60,569 nucleotides of DNA from NCBI GenBank assembly GCA_003169845.1, contig PNAG01000009.1, positions 1-60,569 on the forward strand. Direction: 5' to 3'. The position numbers and the translations under genes are program-made. Of the stretch, positions 24,332 through 32,442 are shown piece by piece (position 1 is the stretch's first letter; each line of letters opens with the position of its first letter). The notes beneath the pieces are model-generated. The model had not been told where the DNA came from. It worked only from the letters and a program-made list of their open reading frames with translations, and ran no database searches. The DNA comes from Candidatus Dormiibacterota bacterium. Lineage in GTDB: Bacteria > Chloroflexota > Dormibacteria > Dormibacterales > Dormibacteraceae.

Positions 24332-26692
24332 TCACCTTCTCACCGCCTCCCTGTACTCAAGCGAGCGGGGGTCCGGCATCGGCAGCCGCCAGTTGCCCGG
24401 CGCCATGCGCCAGCGCTCGACCCGCCATCCGCGCTGCCCAGCCACCTGCGACAGGCGCGCGTCGGGATTCACGGCCACCGGCGTGCCGACCAGCTCGAGC
24501 ATCCCCAGGTCTGAAAGCGAATCCGCATACGCGAAGCTCTCGGCCAGGACGATCCCGTTGCGCGCCGCGTACTCCTCGAGCAATGTGCCGCGCGCCTCGC
24601 CCGCGGGCGGGGGCGCTTGCAAGTCACCGGTAAGCCGCCCCTCCTTGACGAGCAGGTGCGCGCAGTCCACTTCCACGTCCAGCAGCTCGGCCAGCGGCTC
24701 GACCACCACGTCGAGCGCGCCGGTGAGCAGCAGGACACGATGCCCGGCACGCTTGTGCTCCCGGATCCGCCGCATACCTTCCGGGTAGATACGCCGGAGC
24801 GTGACGGCGTCGAGCGCCTCGCGCCCGAGTCCCTTCATCACCTCGTAGTCCAGGCCGTTGTACTCGCGATAGAAGCTGCGCTGGAACTCCGCGCGCGAGC
24901 GCCGCTCGAGGTAGAGCCACCGCGGAGCCTCGCGCAGCATCTGCGCCATGAAGCCCGGCCACTCGTTGATCGGCTGCGCCCGCAGGCGCATCCACAGGAA
25001 ATACTCGACCACGTTGGTCTCGACGAGCGTGCCATCAACGTCGAAAACGGCGAGCACGTCACTCCGACCCTTGCGCCGCTCGATCGCCGCGCGCACTGAG
25101 CTCGACTCGGATTTGACCGCAGTGCTGCCCGTCGGTTGCTTGCCCTTGCGCGCGACGGTCTCGGCACGCGACATGCGGACCACCGTCGGGAAGTGGACGT
25201 CCTGGAAGTAGTGCTCCCAGTCATAGAGCGAGGCGTCGAATGGAAACGTTTTGCGCTCGGCCTCCGGCACTTTGTCCCAGATCGACATCAGGTTTCGCGT
25301 ATCGAAGATGCAGTCAACTTCGGTGTACACGCCATACAGCTGGATCAGGTTCAACCCGCGGTCGAGACGCTCGCGCTCCGCGTTCAGGTCGTCGGACATG
25401 TCGGCGACGCTGGCCCCGAGCGGAAGCCGCTCGACCACCCACTGGGCGGCTTCGACAAAGCGCAGCGCGGTTCGCGCGCGCGTCGCGAGCTCCTCGCGGG
25501 TCGGATACGTCCAGTGCGGCGTGCCGATTGCCTGCCCGTAGCGGTCTCGGAGAGGATGCTTGGCGAAGTATTTCGTCGCCTCGTCGGCCATGCCTCTGAA
25601 GCGCAGGGGGTTGCGGCTCCCCGACGCGGCGTGATAAATGCGAGGCTTCTCGTCAGGTGGCGGATTCGCCGCAACGGCAAGCACCGTGTTGACGACGAAA
25701 TCCGCCGGGATGATGTCCAGCACCGAGTCGGGAAGCCCCGAGAAATCGCGAAGGATGCCTCGCCCGAAAGCCAGAATGAGCGGCTCGGCCATGCGAAAGC
25801 CCTCGAGCCACCCGGGAAACGGCTCCTCGAGCGCGCTTTCGATGATCGACGGACGAACGATCGACAGCGGGATGTCGCCGTGCAGCTCCACCACTGCGTG
25901 CTCCGCCATCGCCTTGGTGAACGAGTAGATGTCGGCGAAGCCCATCGCGTTCGCGTGGACGCGGCCGCGCTCGATGAGGCGGTCCTTGACCCACCGATCG
26001 CGCAGGCGTTCGGTAGCACGAGCGACGGCGGGCGTCCCGGCCGGTCCCATGCGCGAGCGCGCCTCACGCCCGAGACGCTTCAGGATCTCGGGTTGACGCG
26101 ACTCCTCCTCCACCGGGCCGCGCAGGCTAGACAGGACAGCCGCCTCGTGCCGCCAGTTGAGGCCGGGGTCGTGCGGAGCCTCTTCGCGCACGAGCCCGCG
26201 CAGCATCCCGCCGACGTACGCGGTCGAGACGTGGACCAGGTGAGGTCGCGTCCCTGTGGCCTTGAGCGCCTCCACCATGCGCGCGGCGCCGAGGAGGTTG
26301 GTCTGCGCCGACAGGTCGGCAGGGTTGTCGAACTCGACCGCGGCCGCGGAGTGGATCACGATCTCGCACGCGCGCAGCTGCTCGCGCCCGGCGTCGCTCA
26401 GGCCAAGGCCGTCACGCCCCAGGTCGATCTCGACCACCGCGAGCTTCTCTGCGACAAGCTTCGCGAATGCCGCCTCGCCGCGTTCTTCCTTGAGGCGCTT
26501 GAACGCGGGGCTCGACAGGACCTCACGCTCGAGGCGTTCGGAAGCCGGGCGGCGAGCGCTGGATCGGATCGCCAGGTTGATGCGCCCCACCTCGGGAATC
26601 GAGCGAAGGCACTTCTCGACGATCGACTTGCCAAGGAAGCCGGTGCTGCCGGTGACCAGGATGGTCTTGCCCTTCAAGGCCTCGGCGATCAA
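24332..26692 (-). CDS. Fused fatty acyl-CoA reductase and HAD-IB phosphatase
   Basis: A 786-residue two-domain protein. Residues 1 to about 480 are an extended SDR of the alcohol-forming fatty acyl reductase type (male-sterility family): NAD(P) motif TGSTGFLGKS at 14-23, VHVSTAYVGG, and YSFTK (YxxxK) near residue 256. After a polar linker, residues from about 545 form a HAD-IB phosphatase: nucleophile motif FDVDGTLVE, LLLTGALDVV and ADSLSDLGML. The first domain should reduce fatty acyl-CoA to alcohol with NADPH; the second could dephosphorylate a lipid precursor. TTG 26692 is the start. The open reading through both domains is uninterrupted, so this is a true fusion. Confidence 0.9.
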   Translation of the reverse strand: MIAEALKGKTILVTGSTGFLGKSIVEKCLRSIPEVGRINLAIRSSARRPASERLEREVLSSPAFKRLKEERGEAAFAKLVAEKLAVVEIDLGRDGLGLSDAGREQLRACEIVIHSAAAVEFDNPADLSAQTNLLGAARMVEALKATGTRPHLVHVSTAYVGGMLRGLVREEAPHDPGLNWRHEAAVLSSLRGPVEEESRQPEILKRLGREARSRMGPAGTPAVARATERLRDRWVKDRLIERGRVHANAMGFADIYSFTKAMAEHAVVELHGDIPLSIVRPSIIESALEEPFPGWLEGFRMAEPLILAFGRGILRDFSGLPDSVLDIIPADFVVNTVLAVAANPPPDEKPRIYHAASGSRNPLRFRGMADEATKYFAKHPLRDRYGQAIGTPHWTYPTREELATRARTALRFVEAAQWVVERLPLGASVADMSDDLNAERERLDRGLNLIQLYGVYTEVDCIFDTRNLMSIWDKVPEAERKTFPFDASLYDWEHYFQDVHFPTVVRMSRAETVARKGKQPTGSTAVKSESSSVRAAIERRKGRSDVLAVFDVDGTLVETNVVEYFLWMRLRAQPINEWPGFMAQMLREAPRWLYLERRSRAEFQRSFYREYNGLDYEVMKGLGREALDAVTLRRIYPEGMRRIREHKRAGHRVLLLTGALDVVVEPLAELLDVEVDCAHLLVKEGRLTGDLQAPPPAGEARGTLLEEYAARNGIVLAESFAYADSLSDLGMLELVGTPVAVNPDARLSQVAGQRGWRVERWRMAPGNWRLPMPDPRSLEYREAVRR

Positions 26693-26784
26693 TACGGCCT
26701 GATTCTAGTTGCCGCGTGTTCTAGAGAGGTCGGCCCCCCACCGGCGCTTCGCGCCACCTCCCCCTCGCGGAGGAGGGCAATCGG

Positions 26785-26808
26785 GCCCTCCCCCTGACAG
26801 GGGAGGGC
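26785..26808. repeat. REP-like inverted repeat, copy 4
   Basis: Nine-base arms GCCCTCCCC and GGGGAGGGC with loop CTGACA, directly past the M23 peptidase stop. A second, weaker GC-rich hairpin precedes it at about 26756-26776. It is a diverged relative of the other copies and may act as terminator. Confidence 0.65.
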
Positions 26809-26809
26809 A

Positions 26810-27886
26810 TCAGGACGCCTCGCCGTGATTGAGGACCGGCACCGCCACCACCGGGGATCCGCCGGCGTCGGTCCACCCCAGGCCCGTGGTCACCGAGGCC
26901 CAGAACCAGTAGCTCTGCCCGTTCCTGCCGTGGAACACGCCCGACCCCGCCCCCGAGTTTCCACTCCATAGCGTCATGGTCCCGTCCTGGAGGACCGAGT
27001 ACACGTTGTACCTGTTGCCGCTGCCCGGGCTCGACCACGAAACGTCGATCGCGGTGGGGTCGTCGGCCTCTGGGGCGGCGTTGACCGTCACGCTCGGCAG
27101 GGTGATGCTCGGGAAACGAGGCGAGCCGGTCAGCCACAGGTCGCCCTGGTCCCACGCGTAGGGGTCGGGATACGTCCCCGACCATCCGTACGGATCCACC
27201 GGGGTCAGGCTGCGGTGGGCGTTGTAAACCCCAAAATGCAGGTGGGGGCCGGTTGCCGTACCGGTCATGCCGGAGATCCCGATCACCTGTCCGCGCACGA
27301 CGCGTTGCCCCACGACAACTTTGATCTGCGAAAGATGGCCGTAGAACGTGAGGAGCCCGTTGCCGTGGTTGATCTCGATCGTCTGGCCGCTCAAGCACGT
27401 GTGACAGTTGGGGTCCAGCCAGTTCGCCACGATGACCACCCCGGGCGCGGCAGCCGCCACCGGCTCATACGTGAGCGCGTAGTCGTAGCCGTCGTGCCCG
27501 TCGTAGTAGAGGTAGTCGTGCCCGCCGGGCGTCTGCGCGTAGCCGGCGGTGAATGACGGATCCGGGCCCCCGATCGCCGCGGTGGCCTTGACGCCGTCGT
27601 AGCGGCACACCGCGCCGCTGGTCCCGTAGTCGGGGTAGCAGTGATCGAAGATCGAGGTCACGATGTGGGGGCCCATGAACGGGAGCGTCAGGAAGGCGCC
27701 CGGGGCGGGCGAGCTGCCGGTGGTCCCACTGCCGTCCTCGACCGGGCCGTAGCTCATCTGGCCGGGGTAGTACCACCGCACGTATTTGTCCGCCTTCTGG
27801 CCCGGAGGCTGCGCCTGAGAAGCCTGCACGGGCACGCCGTACAGGAATAGAGACAGGAAGGTGACGGCGAAAAGCAATACCCGCAT
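26810..27886 (-). CDS. Secreted M23 (LytM-like) metallopeptidase with C-terminal FnIII-like domain
   Basis: A 358-residue exported protein. The signal peptide (MRVLLFAVTFLSLFLYGVPVQA) ends near residue 22. The peptidase core has YDGHDGYDYAL (first zinc ligands), GLLTFYGHLSQIKV and GPHLHFGVY (HxH). All metal ligands of M23 are present, so cleavage of peptidoglycan cross-links is likely, though extra segments before the core differ from typical endopeptidases. The last 100 residues (ITLPSVTVNAAPEADDPTAI onwards) look like a fibronectin-type beta sandwich. ATG 27886 is chosen because it begins the signal peptide; an upstream ATG (27928) is possible. Confidence 0.88.
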   Translation of the reverse strand: MRVLLFAVTFLSLFLYGVPVQASQAQPPGQKADKYVRWYYPGQMSYGPVEDGSGTTGSSPAPGAFLTLPFMGPHIVTSIFDHCYPDYGTSGAVCRYDGVKATAAIGGPDPSFTAGYAQTPGGHDYLYYDGHDGYDYALTYEPVAAAAPGVVIVANWLDPNCHTCLSGQTIEINHGNGLLTFYGHLSQIKVVVGQRVVRGQVIGISGMTGTATGPHLHFGVYNAHRSLTPVDPYGWSGTYPDPYAWDQGDLWLTGSPRFPSITLPSVTVNAAPEADDPTAIDVSWSSPGSGNRYNVYSVLQDGTMTLWSGNSGAGSGVFHGRNGQSYWFWASVTTGLGWTDAGGSPVVAVPVLNHGEAS

Positions 27887-27961
27887 AGCCCTTGAAACGG
27901 AGATTCTGAGTTTAGGTTGCGGTCCCATACGTCTGGGCGCGGAATTGGTTAAGTTTCGCAA

Positions 27962-29017
27962 ATGACCTCGAGTCCAGCTTCGAGCGGCACCATTTTGAGC
28001 CAGGGTCGGGTGGCGGTGTACGAGGAGCCCATCGGACCGCCCGGCGTGCGGATTCGGGAACGTCCGAAAACCGAAGCCGCTCCAGGTACGGTCGCAGTCG
28101 CGATCAGGGCCGCTTCGCTCAACCACCTGGACCTGTGGCTGGCCCACGGCGCCCAACGCGTGACGCCACCGCGGGTCATCGCCGCGGATGGCGCCGGCGT
28201 GGTGCAATCCAGCGGAGACCCCGCCTGGCGCCCTGGCGACGAGGTCGTCCTCTTCCCCACCCTCTGCTGCTGGGAGTGCGAGTGGTGCCGGGCGGGGCAA
28301 AACGTCAGGTGCGCACGCTTCGGCATCCTGGGCGAGCACTCCGACGGCACCGCATGCGAGCTCATCCACATCGACGCGCGCAACGTCTTTCACAAACCCT
28401 CCGCCCTGTCCTGGTCCGAGGCCGCCGCGTTTCCGCTCACCTTTCTCACCGCGTGGCGGATGCTCACCACGCGCGCCCAGCTCCGCCCGGATGAGACTGT
28501 GCTCGTGGTCGGCGCCGGCGCCGGCGTCGCGGTGGCCGCGATCAGCATCGCGAAGCACCTCGGCGCGCGAGTGCTGGCGACCAGCCGGTCCGAGTCAAAG
28601 CGCCAGCGCGCCCTGGCCCTCGGAGCGGAGGCCGTTTTCGATTCGTCAGATTTCAGCAAGCCCGTGCGACAGGCAACCGGCGACGGAGTCGACGTCGTCT
28701 TCGAGCACGTCGGCCCCGCCACGCTGGAGGAGTCCATGCGTTCGCTGGCGATGGGCGGCCGGATCGTCACTTGCGGCTCGACCTCCGGAGTCAAGGCGGA
28801 GATCGCGATGCCGCGGCTCTTCTTCCGCCAGGCGGGCTTGTTAGGCTCGACCATGGGCAATGCCGGCGAGTTCGAAGCGGTGCTCAAGGCGATCGATGGC
28901 GGTCTGAAACCGGTAGTCGACAGCGTCTATCCATTGTCAGACGTGAAGGACGCCCTGAAGCGACTCGATGACGCGGAGCAGTTCGGGAAGGTCGTGCTGT
29001 CGGTTTCGGACGGTTAG
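27962..29017 (+). CDS. Zinc-type alcohol dehydrogenase/quinone oxidoreductase (MDR)
   Basis: A 351-residue medium-chain dehydrogenase. SLNHLDLWLAHG and RVIAADGAGVV replace the usual catalytic zinc segments, while CCWECEWCRAGQNVRC keeps the four-cysteine structural zinc lobe. The NAD(P) site is VLVVGAGAGVAVAAISIA. It resembles quinone oxidoreductase-like alcohol dehydrogenases; substrate unknown. It is followed 18 bases later by mscL on the same strand. Confidence 0.88.
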   Translation: MTSSPASSGTILSQGRVAVYEEPIGPPGVRIRERPKTEAAPGTVAVAIRAASLNHLDLWLAHGAQRVTPPRVIAADGAGVVQSSGDPAWRPGDEVVLFPTLCCWECEWCRAGQNVRCARFGILGEHSDGTACELIHIDARNVFHKPSALSWSEAAAFPLTFLTAWRMLTTRAQLRPDETVLVVGAGAGVAVAAISIAKHLGARVLATSRSESKRQRALALGAEAVFDSSDFSKPVRQATGDGVDVVFEHVGPATLEESMRSLAMGGRIVTCGSTSGVKAEIAMPRLFFRQAGLLGSTMGNAGEFEAVLKAIDGGLKPVVDSVYPLSDVKDALKRLDDAEQFGKVVLSVSDG

Positions 29018-29035
29018 ATAGGAGAGCATCCGGCA

Positions 29036-29440
29036 ATGAGAGGCTTCAAGGCATTCCTGCTGAGGGGCAACGTCGTAGACCTTGCGGTCGGCGTGGTCAT
29101 CGGCGTGGCGTTTGGTTCTGTGGTGACGGGCTTTGTCAAAGACCTTATGACACCCCTCATCGCCGCCGTGTTTGGCAAGCCCGACTTCGCAAGCCTCACC
29201 TTCACGATCAACAACAGCAAGTTTCTGTACGGAGACTTCATCAACGGCGTGGTCGCGTTCGTGCTCGTCGCGACCGTGATCTACTTTTTCGTGGTCCTGC
29301 CTTTCACCGCGCTGATCGCGCGCTTCCAGAAAGAGCCGCCCTCCGACCCAACGACGAAGAAGTGCACCGAGTGCTTGAGCGAGATCCCGATCGGAGCGCG
29401 GCGCTGCGCGTTCTGCACCTCGCCGCAGCCTGTGGCTTAA
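29036..29440 (+). CDS. mscL: Large-conductance mechanosensitive channel with C-terminal zinc ribbon
   Basis: A 134-residue channel subunit. GFKAFLLRGNVVDLAVGVVIG is the conserved first helix and FINGVVAFVLVATVIYFFVV the second. The channel opens under membrane tension to release solutes in osmotic downshock. In place of the usual C-terminal helix it ends in a zinc ribbon (KKCTECLSEIPIGARRC with AFC), which is seen in some high-GC lineages and may stabilise the pentamer. AGGAGAG precedes the ATG at good spacing. Confidence 0.95.
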   Translation: MRGFKAFLLRGNVVDLAVGVVIGVAFGSVVTGFVKDLMTPLIAAVFGKPDFASLTFTINNSKFLYGDFINGVVAFVLVATVIYFFVVLPFTALIARFQKEPPSDPTTKKCTECLSEIPIGARRCAFCTSPQPVA

Positions 29441-29730
29441 CTCGTCGGGCGCGATCTCCGAATCAGGCCGGCGAGCCGGTCACCCCGCTCGGCGAACAAC
29501 CAGAGGCTGGCCGCAAGCAGCACGAAAGCAGCGACCCCAACAATCACGCTGCCCGACCAGCCCCCGAGCGCGAGCGCGCCGGCCGCTCCCGGAACCCACG
29601 CGATGGCGGCGAGCCGCCGGCGGAGGGTGCGCGCCTCGACTTCGTCTGCCTTGGTGGGATCCTCTGGCGGGCCGGGGCTTGATTGGGCCACGGCGAGGTC
29701 CTTGTAGAGGTCAAACAGGGGAAAGGACAT
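29437..29730 (-). CDS. Small membrane protein, function unknown
   Basis: A 97-residue protein with a polar N-terminus of about 38 residues followed by two hydrophobic segments (IAWVPGAAGALALGGW; VIVGVAAFVLLAASLWLFA). No family recognised. It overlaps mscL by four bases at its 3' end and lies 28 bases downstream of the DtxR-type regulator gene, so it may be co-transcribed with that regulator. Confidence 0.6.
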   Translation of the reverse strand: MSFPLFDLYKDLAVAQSSPGPPEDPTKADEVEARTLRRRLAAIAWVPGAAGALALGGWSGSVIVGVAAFVLLAASLWLFAERGDRLAGLIRRSRPTS

Positions 29731-29758
29731 CGTGTTGCCTCAAGCGCAGTATGCGCGC

Positions 29759-30460
29759 CTAGAAGGGCACCACCCACAGTTTGGCGGCCGTGTCCTGGCT
29801 CAGCGTCACCTGGCGCGCGCCGGCCTTGACGCGCAGCGTGCGCCCGACGGCATCCACCTCCACGACCGCGATCCTGGCGCCGGGGACGAGCTTGCGTTCG
29901 TGCAGGTAGGCGAGCAGCAGCGGCGCCTCCCGCTCCGCGACCTCGGACACCCGGGTGATCGAAGCGCGCGCACCCTCGTGTAGCTTCGTGAGCCTGACCT
30001 CGTTCGGCGCCGTCTTCGAATGTCCCGGGATGGGATTGCCGTGGGGGCAGGTGGCCGGACGGCCCAGCACCTCGTAGAGGCGCTTTTCCACCACATCTGA
30101 GACGGCGTGCTCCAACCGGGCCGCCTCCTCGTCCGCGATGACCCAGTCCAGGCCCAGGCCGTCGGTGAGCCAGCGCTCCATGATCCGGTGCCTGCGAACG
30201 ATCGACTCCGCCATGCGCCGGCCTCTGGCGGTGAGCTCGATCTCCTTGCGCGCGTTGAGCCGGACCATGCCATCGCGGCTCATCCGCCGCAGGGCCACGG
30301 TTACGGTGGGCCGGCTCACGCTCAGCCAGTCCGCCAGGCGCGCGCTGCGGACCGCCTCGCCCTCGTTCGAGATGTAATAGATCGCCTCGAGGTAGTGCGA
30401 GACCACCTCGGAAGGGCCAGGGGAGGCGCCGTTAGACTTAACTAATCGAGACTTTTGCAC
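29759..30460 (-). CDS. DtxR/MntR-type metal-dependent regulator
   Basis: A 233-residue regulator. The winged helix (SHYLEAIYYISNEGEAV, WLSVSRPTVTVALRRMSRDG) is followed by the metal-binding dimerisation domain (ESIVRRHRIMERWLTDGLGL, EHAVSDVVEKRL) and a C-terminal FeoA-like SH3 domain (GARIAVVEVDAVGRTLRVKA). Such proteins repress metal uptake genes when Mn or Fe is sufficient. It is divergent from a ZIP transporter gene, its probable target. The GTG at 30460 lacks a ribosome binding site, so the true start may differ by some codons. Confidence 0.9.
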   Translation of the reverse strand: MQKSRLVKSNGASPGPSEVVSHYLEAIYYISNEGEAVRSARLADWLSVSRPTVTVALRRMSRDGMVRLNARKEIELTARGRRMAESIVRRHRIMERWLTDGLGLDWVIADEEAARLEHAVSDVVEKRLYEVLGRPATCPHGNPIPGHSKTAPNEVRLTKLHEGARASITRVSEVAEREAPLLLAYLHERKLVPGARIAVVEVDAVGRTLRVKAGARQVTLSQDTAAKLWVVPF

Positions 30461-30467
30461 GTACTAA
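30438..30467 (+). promoter_or_regulatory. Possible promoter and metal-box between DtxR and ZIP genes
   Basis: TTAACT (30438-30443), 18 bases, TACTAA (30462-30467), upstream of the ZIP gene. The overlapping TTAG-N6-CTAA at 30432-30445 has the outer half-sites of DtxR/MntR boxes. This AT-rich patch stands out, but both assignments are tentative. Confidence 0.3.
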
Positions 30468-30491
30468 TAGCGTGACACGACGACCGGCCAG

Positions 30492-31274
30492 ATGAGCCAG
30501 GCTGCCGCTGTTGGTTTGGGGGCGATCGCCGGGGCGACGGTGTTCCTCGGCCTCCCCGTGGCGCGTATGAGGGGGCTGCCGAAGTCCGTCCAGGGATTCC
30601 TGAACGCGTTCGCAACCGGCATCCTCGTCTTCCTGCTCTGGGACATACTCACCCACGCCGGCGGACCGGTGACGGCAGCGCTCGAACAGGGCCAGCACGG
30701 ATCGTTCGCCGCCATGGCCCTCATCTTCGCCGGCGGGGTCGGGGCGGGGCTCCTGGGCCTCGTGTACTTCAACCGCAGCGTCTTCAGCCACCTGCGGCAC
30801 GGAACCGCCAACCCGAGCCCGAGGGCCCTGTCGCTCGCGATCGCGACCGGGCTGGGGCTGCACAACCTGTCGGAAGGGCTCGCGATCGGCGAGTCCGCAC
30901 ACGTCGGCGCGATCGCGTTCACCGGGGTCCTCGCCGTCGGCTTCGCGCTGCACAACATCACCGAGGGATTCGGCATCGCCGCTCCGATGACCACCGAAAC
31001 CAAGCAGGCCTCATGGGGGTTTCTCGCCGTCGCGGGCCTGATCGGAGGCGGTCCGACTTTCATCGGGACCTGGATCGGTTACCTCGCGAGCTCGCAGTAC
31101 TTATCGGTCGCCTTCCTGGCGGTCGCGGCGGGTGCGCTGCTCTACGTGCTCAACGAGCTGTTCAACCTGGGCCGCAAGCTGAACTCGCCGCCGGCGTTCG
31201 CCTGGGGACTGCTGCTGGGCTTTCTGACCGCCTACGCCACGGACCTGTTTCTTACAGCGACGAGCGGAGCCTAG
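30492..31274 (+). CDS. ZIP family divalent metal transporter
   Basis: A 260-residue protein with about eight membrane helices. The metal-binding motifs are GLGLHNLSEGLAIG in helix 4 and VGFALHNITEGFGIA in helix 5, the paired HNxxEG signature of the ZIP family. It imports zinc, iron or manganese. A divergent DtxR-type regulator next to it suggests manganese or iron. It ends with a four-base overlap onto the convergent small gene at 31271. Confidence 0.92.
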   Translation: MSQAAAVGLGAIAGATVFLGLPVARMRGLPKSVQGFLNAFATGILVFLLWDILTHAGGPVTAALEQGQHGSFAAMALIFAGGVGAGLLGLVYFNRSVFSHLRHGTANPSPRALSLAIATGLGLHNLSEGLAIGESAHVGAIAFTGVLAVGFALHNITEGFGIAAPMTTETKQASWGFLAVAGLIGGGPTFIGTWIGYLASSQYLSVAFLAVAAGALLYVLNELFNLGRKLNSPPAFAWGLLLGFLTAYATDLFLTATSGA

Positions 31275-31630
31275 CTGGCGTAGTCGAAGTCGGCCGTGCC
31301 ATCCCCGTCGGGCTCGATGTCCTGCCAGTCCGGGTAGCGCCACCGGAAGAGCCGCTCCTGGATCTCGAACAGGCTATCGAGCGTGTCCTGAACCTGGCCG
31401 CAGTCGCGCAGCGGCTCGCGGACGTGGTTTGGCATCGTCTCGACCACCTCCCGGAGCTCGGCGCGCACCGGCGGCGGCACCGTCTTGACCCCGTCCCGGT
31501 TCATTTCCTCGAGGCGCCACAGGACCCGGTCGGTGGCCTCCAGCATGCGCTGGAAGGCGTACCGCCGGCGGTTGTGGCGGCGCAGGGCGGTCTCCTGCTG
31601 CTCAATTCGGCTACTCGTGCGGTCGATCAT
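31271..31630 (-). CDS. Hypothetical helical protein
   Basis: A 119-residue soluble, strongly charged protein, mainly helical (RIEQQETALRRHNRRRYAFQ, LEATDRVLWRLEEMNRDG). No family recognised and no signal or membrane segment. It is convergent with the ZIP gene and starts 44 bases from the divergent Nudix gene. Confidence 0.65.
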   Translation of the reverse strand: MIDRTSSRIEQQETALRRHNRRRYAFQRMLEATDRVLWRLEEMNRDGVKTVPPPVRAELREVVETMPNHVREPLRDCGQVQDTLDSLFEIQERLFRWRYPDWQDIEPDGDGTADFDYAS

Positions 31631-31674
31631 GCTCAGCTACGTTTCCTAGCTTACCGGCTCCCGCGAGTTCACAA

Positions 31675-32280
31675 ATGAGCAATTTGAGCAATTTCCCGCA
31701 GCGGCTCGAACAACTGTTCCGCCCGATCGACGCCTGGGGCGAGTTCCGCAAGGGCGCGCGGCCCGCGGCGGTCGTGTTCGTGCTGTACCAACATGGCGGC
31801 CGCTGGATGGTTCCTTTTGTGAGGCGGCGGGCCGACCTGAGGGACCACCCGGGGCAGGTCGCGCTGCCCGGAGGCGGCGTAAAGCCGGGCGAATCGGCCT
31901 GGGAGGCCGCCGAACGGGAGGTCGAGGAGGAGATCGGGGTCCGGGCCGGCAGCCTGGCCCCCCTCGGCGCCGGGGAGCCAATCTATGCCTCGGTCTCCAA
32001 CTACTCGGTGGTGCCCTTCGTCGCCCACCTGCCGGACCCGGTGCTCCCGTTCGTGCACGACGAGCGTGAGCTCGACGGCGTCCTCGCCATCCCGCTCGAC
32101 CGGTTGCTGGACGACAGCGCCTGGCTCGAATCCGACGATCCGTACCGCTTCCGCTACCTGGCCCACGAGGAGAGCGTCGTGTGGGGCGTTACCGAACGGA
32201 TCGTGGCCGGGCTGGCGCCGACGCTCAGGCAAGCGCTCGGCGAAACTCAAACCGCGGATCAGCCCCCTGATCCAGGGTGA
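31675..32280 (+). CDS. Nudix hydrolase, CoA pyrophosphatase (NudL-like)
   Basis: A 201-residue Nudix protein. The Nudix box is GGGVKPGESAWEAAEREVEEEIG in order (Gx5Ex7REuxEExGu), and the preceding RRRADLRDHPGQVALPGG matches the UPF0035 motif that marks coenzyme A diphosphatases. It would cleave CoA or acyl-CoA to phosphopantetheine and 3',5'-ADP, in line with the acyl-CoA theme of the window. ATG 31675 is preferred for position; the ribosome binding site is weak. Confidence 0.88.
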   Translation: MSNLSNFPQRLEQLFRPIDAWGEFRKGARPAAVVFVLYQHGGRWMVPFVRRRADLRDHPGQVALPGGGVKPGESAWEAAEREVEEEIGVRAGSLAPLGAGEPIYASVSNYSVVPFVAHLPDPVLPFVHDERELDGVLAIPLDRLLDDSAWLESDDPYRFRYLAHEESVVWGVTERIVAGLAPTLRQALGETQTADQPPDPG

Positions 32281-32328
32281 TACGAGCCCGCTCCGGCATC
32301 ACGCGGCCGGCCGGGCCGCCGCCGGCGA

Positions 32329-32442
32329 TCAGGGCTCTGACCGGGTTCCCTTCTCCAGCTGGCGCAGGCGGCGAAGCGACCAGAACAGGTATCCGCCCAG
32401 AACAAGCACTGCAAAGCCGTAGGCGGGGACCAGGTAGCTCAA
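32329..32442 (-). CDS. ccmD: Cytochrome c maturation protein CcmD
   Basis: A 37-residue single-helix membrane peptide, read directly from the sequence: a hydrophobic stretch YGFAVLVLGGYLFWSL followed by the basic RRLRQLEK. Size, topology and position after ccmC are those of CcmD, which helps release haem-loaded CcmE from CcmABC. The TTG start overlaps the ccmC stop (TTGA). Confidence 0.85.
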   Translation of the reverse strand: MSYLVPAYGFAVLVLGGYLFWSLRRLRQLEKGTRSEP

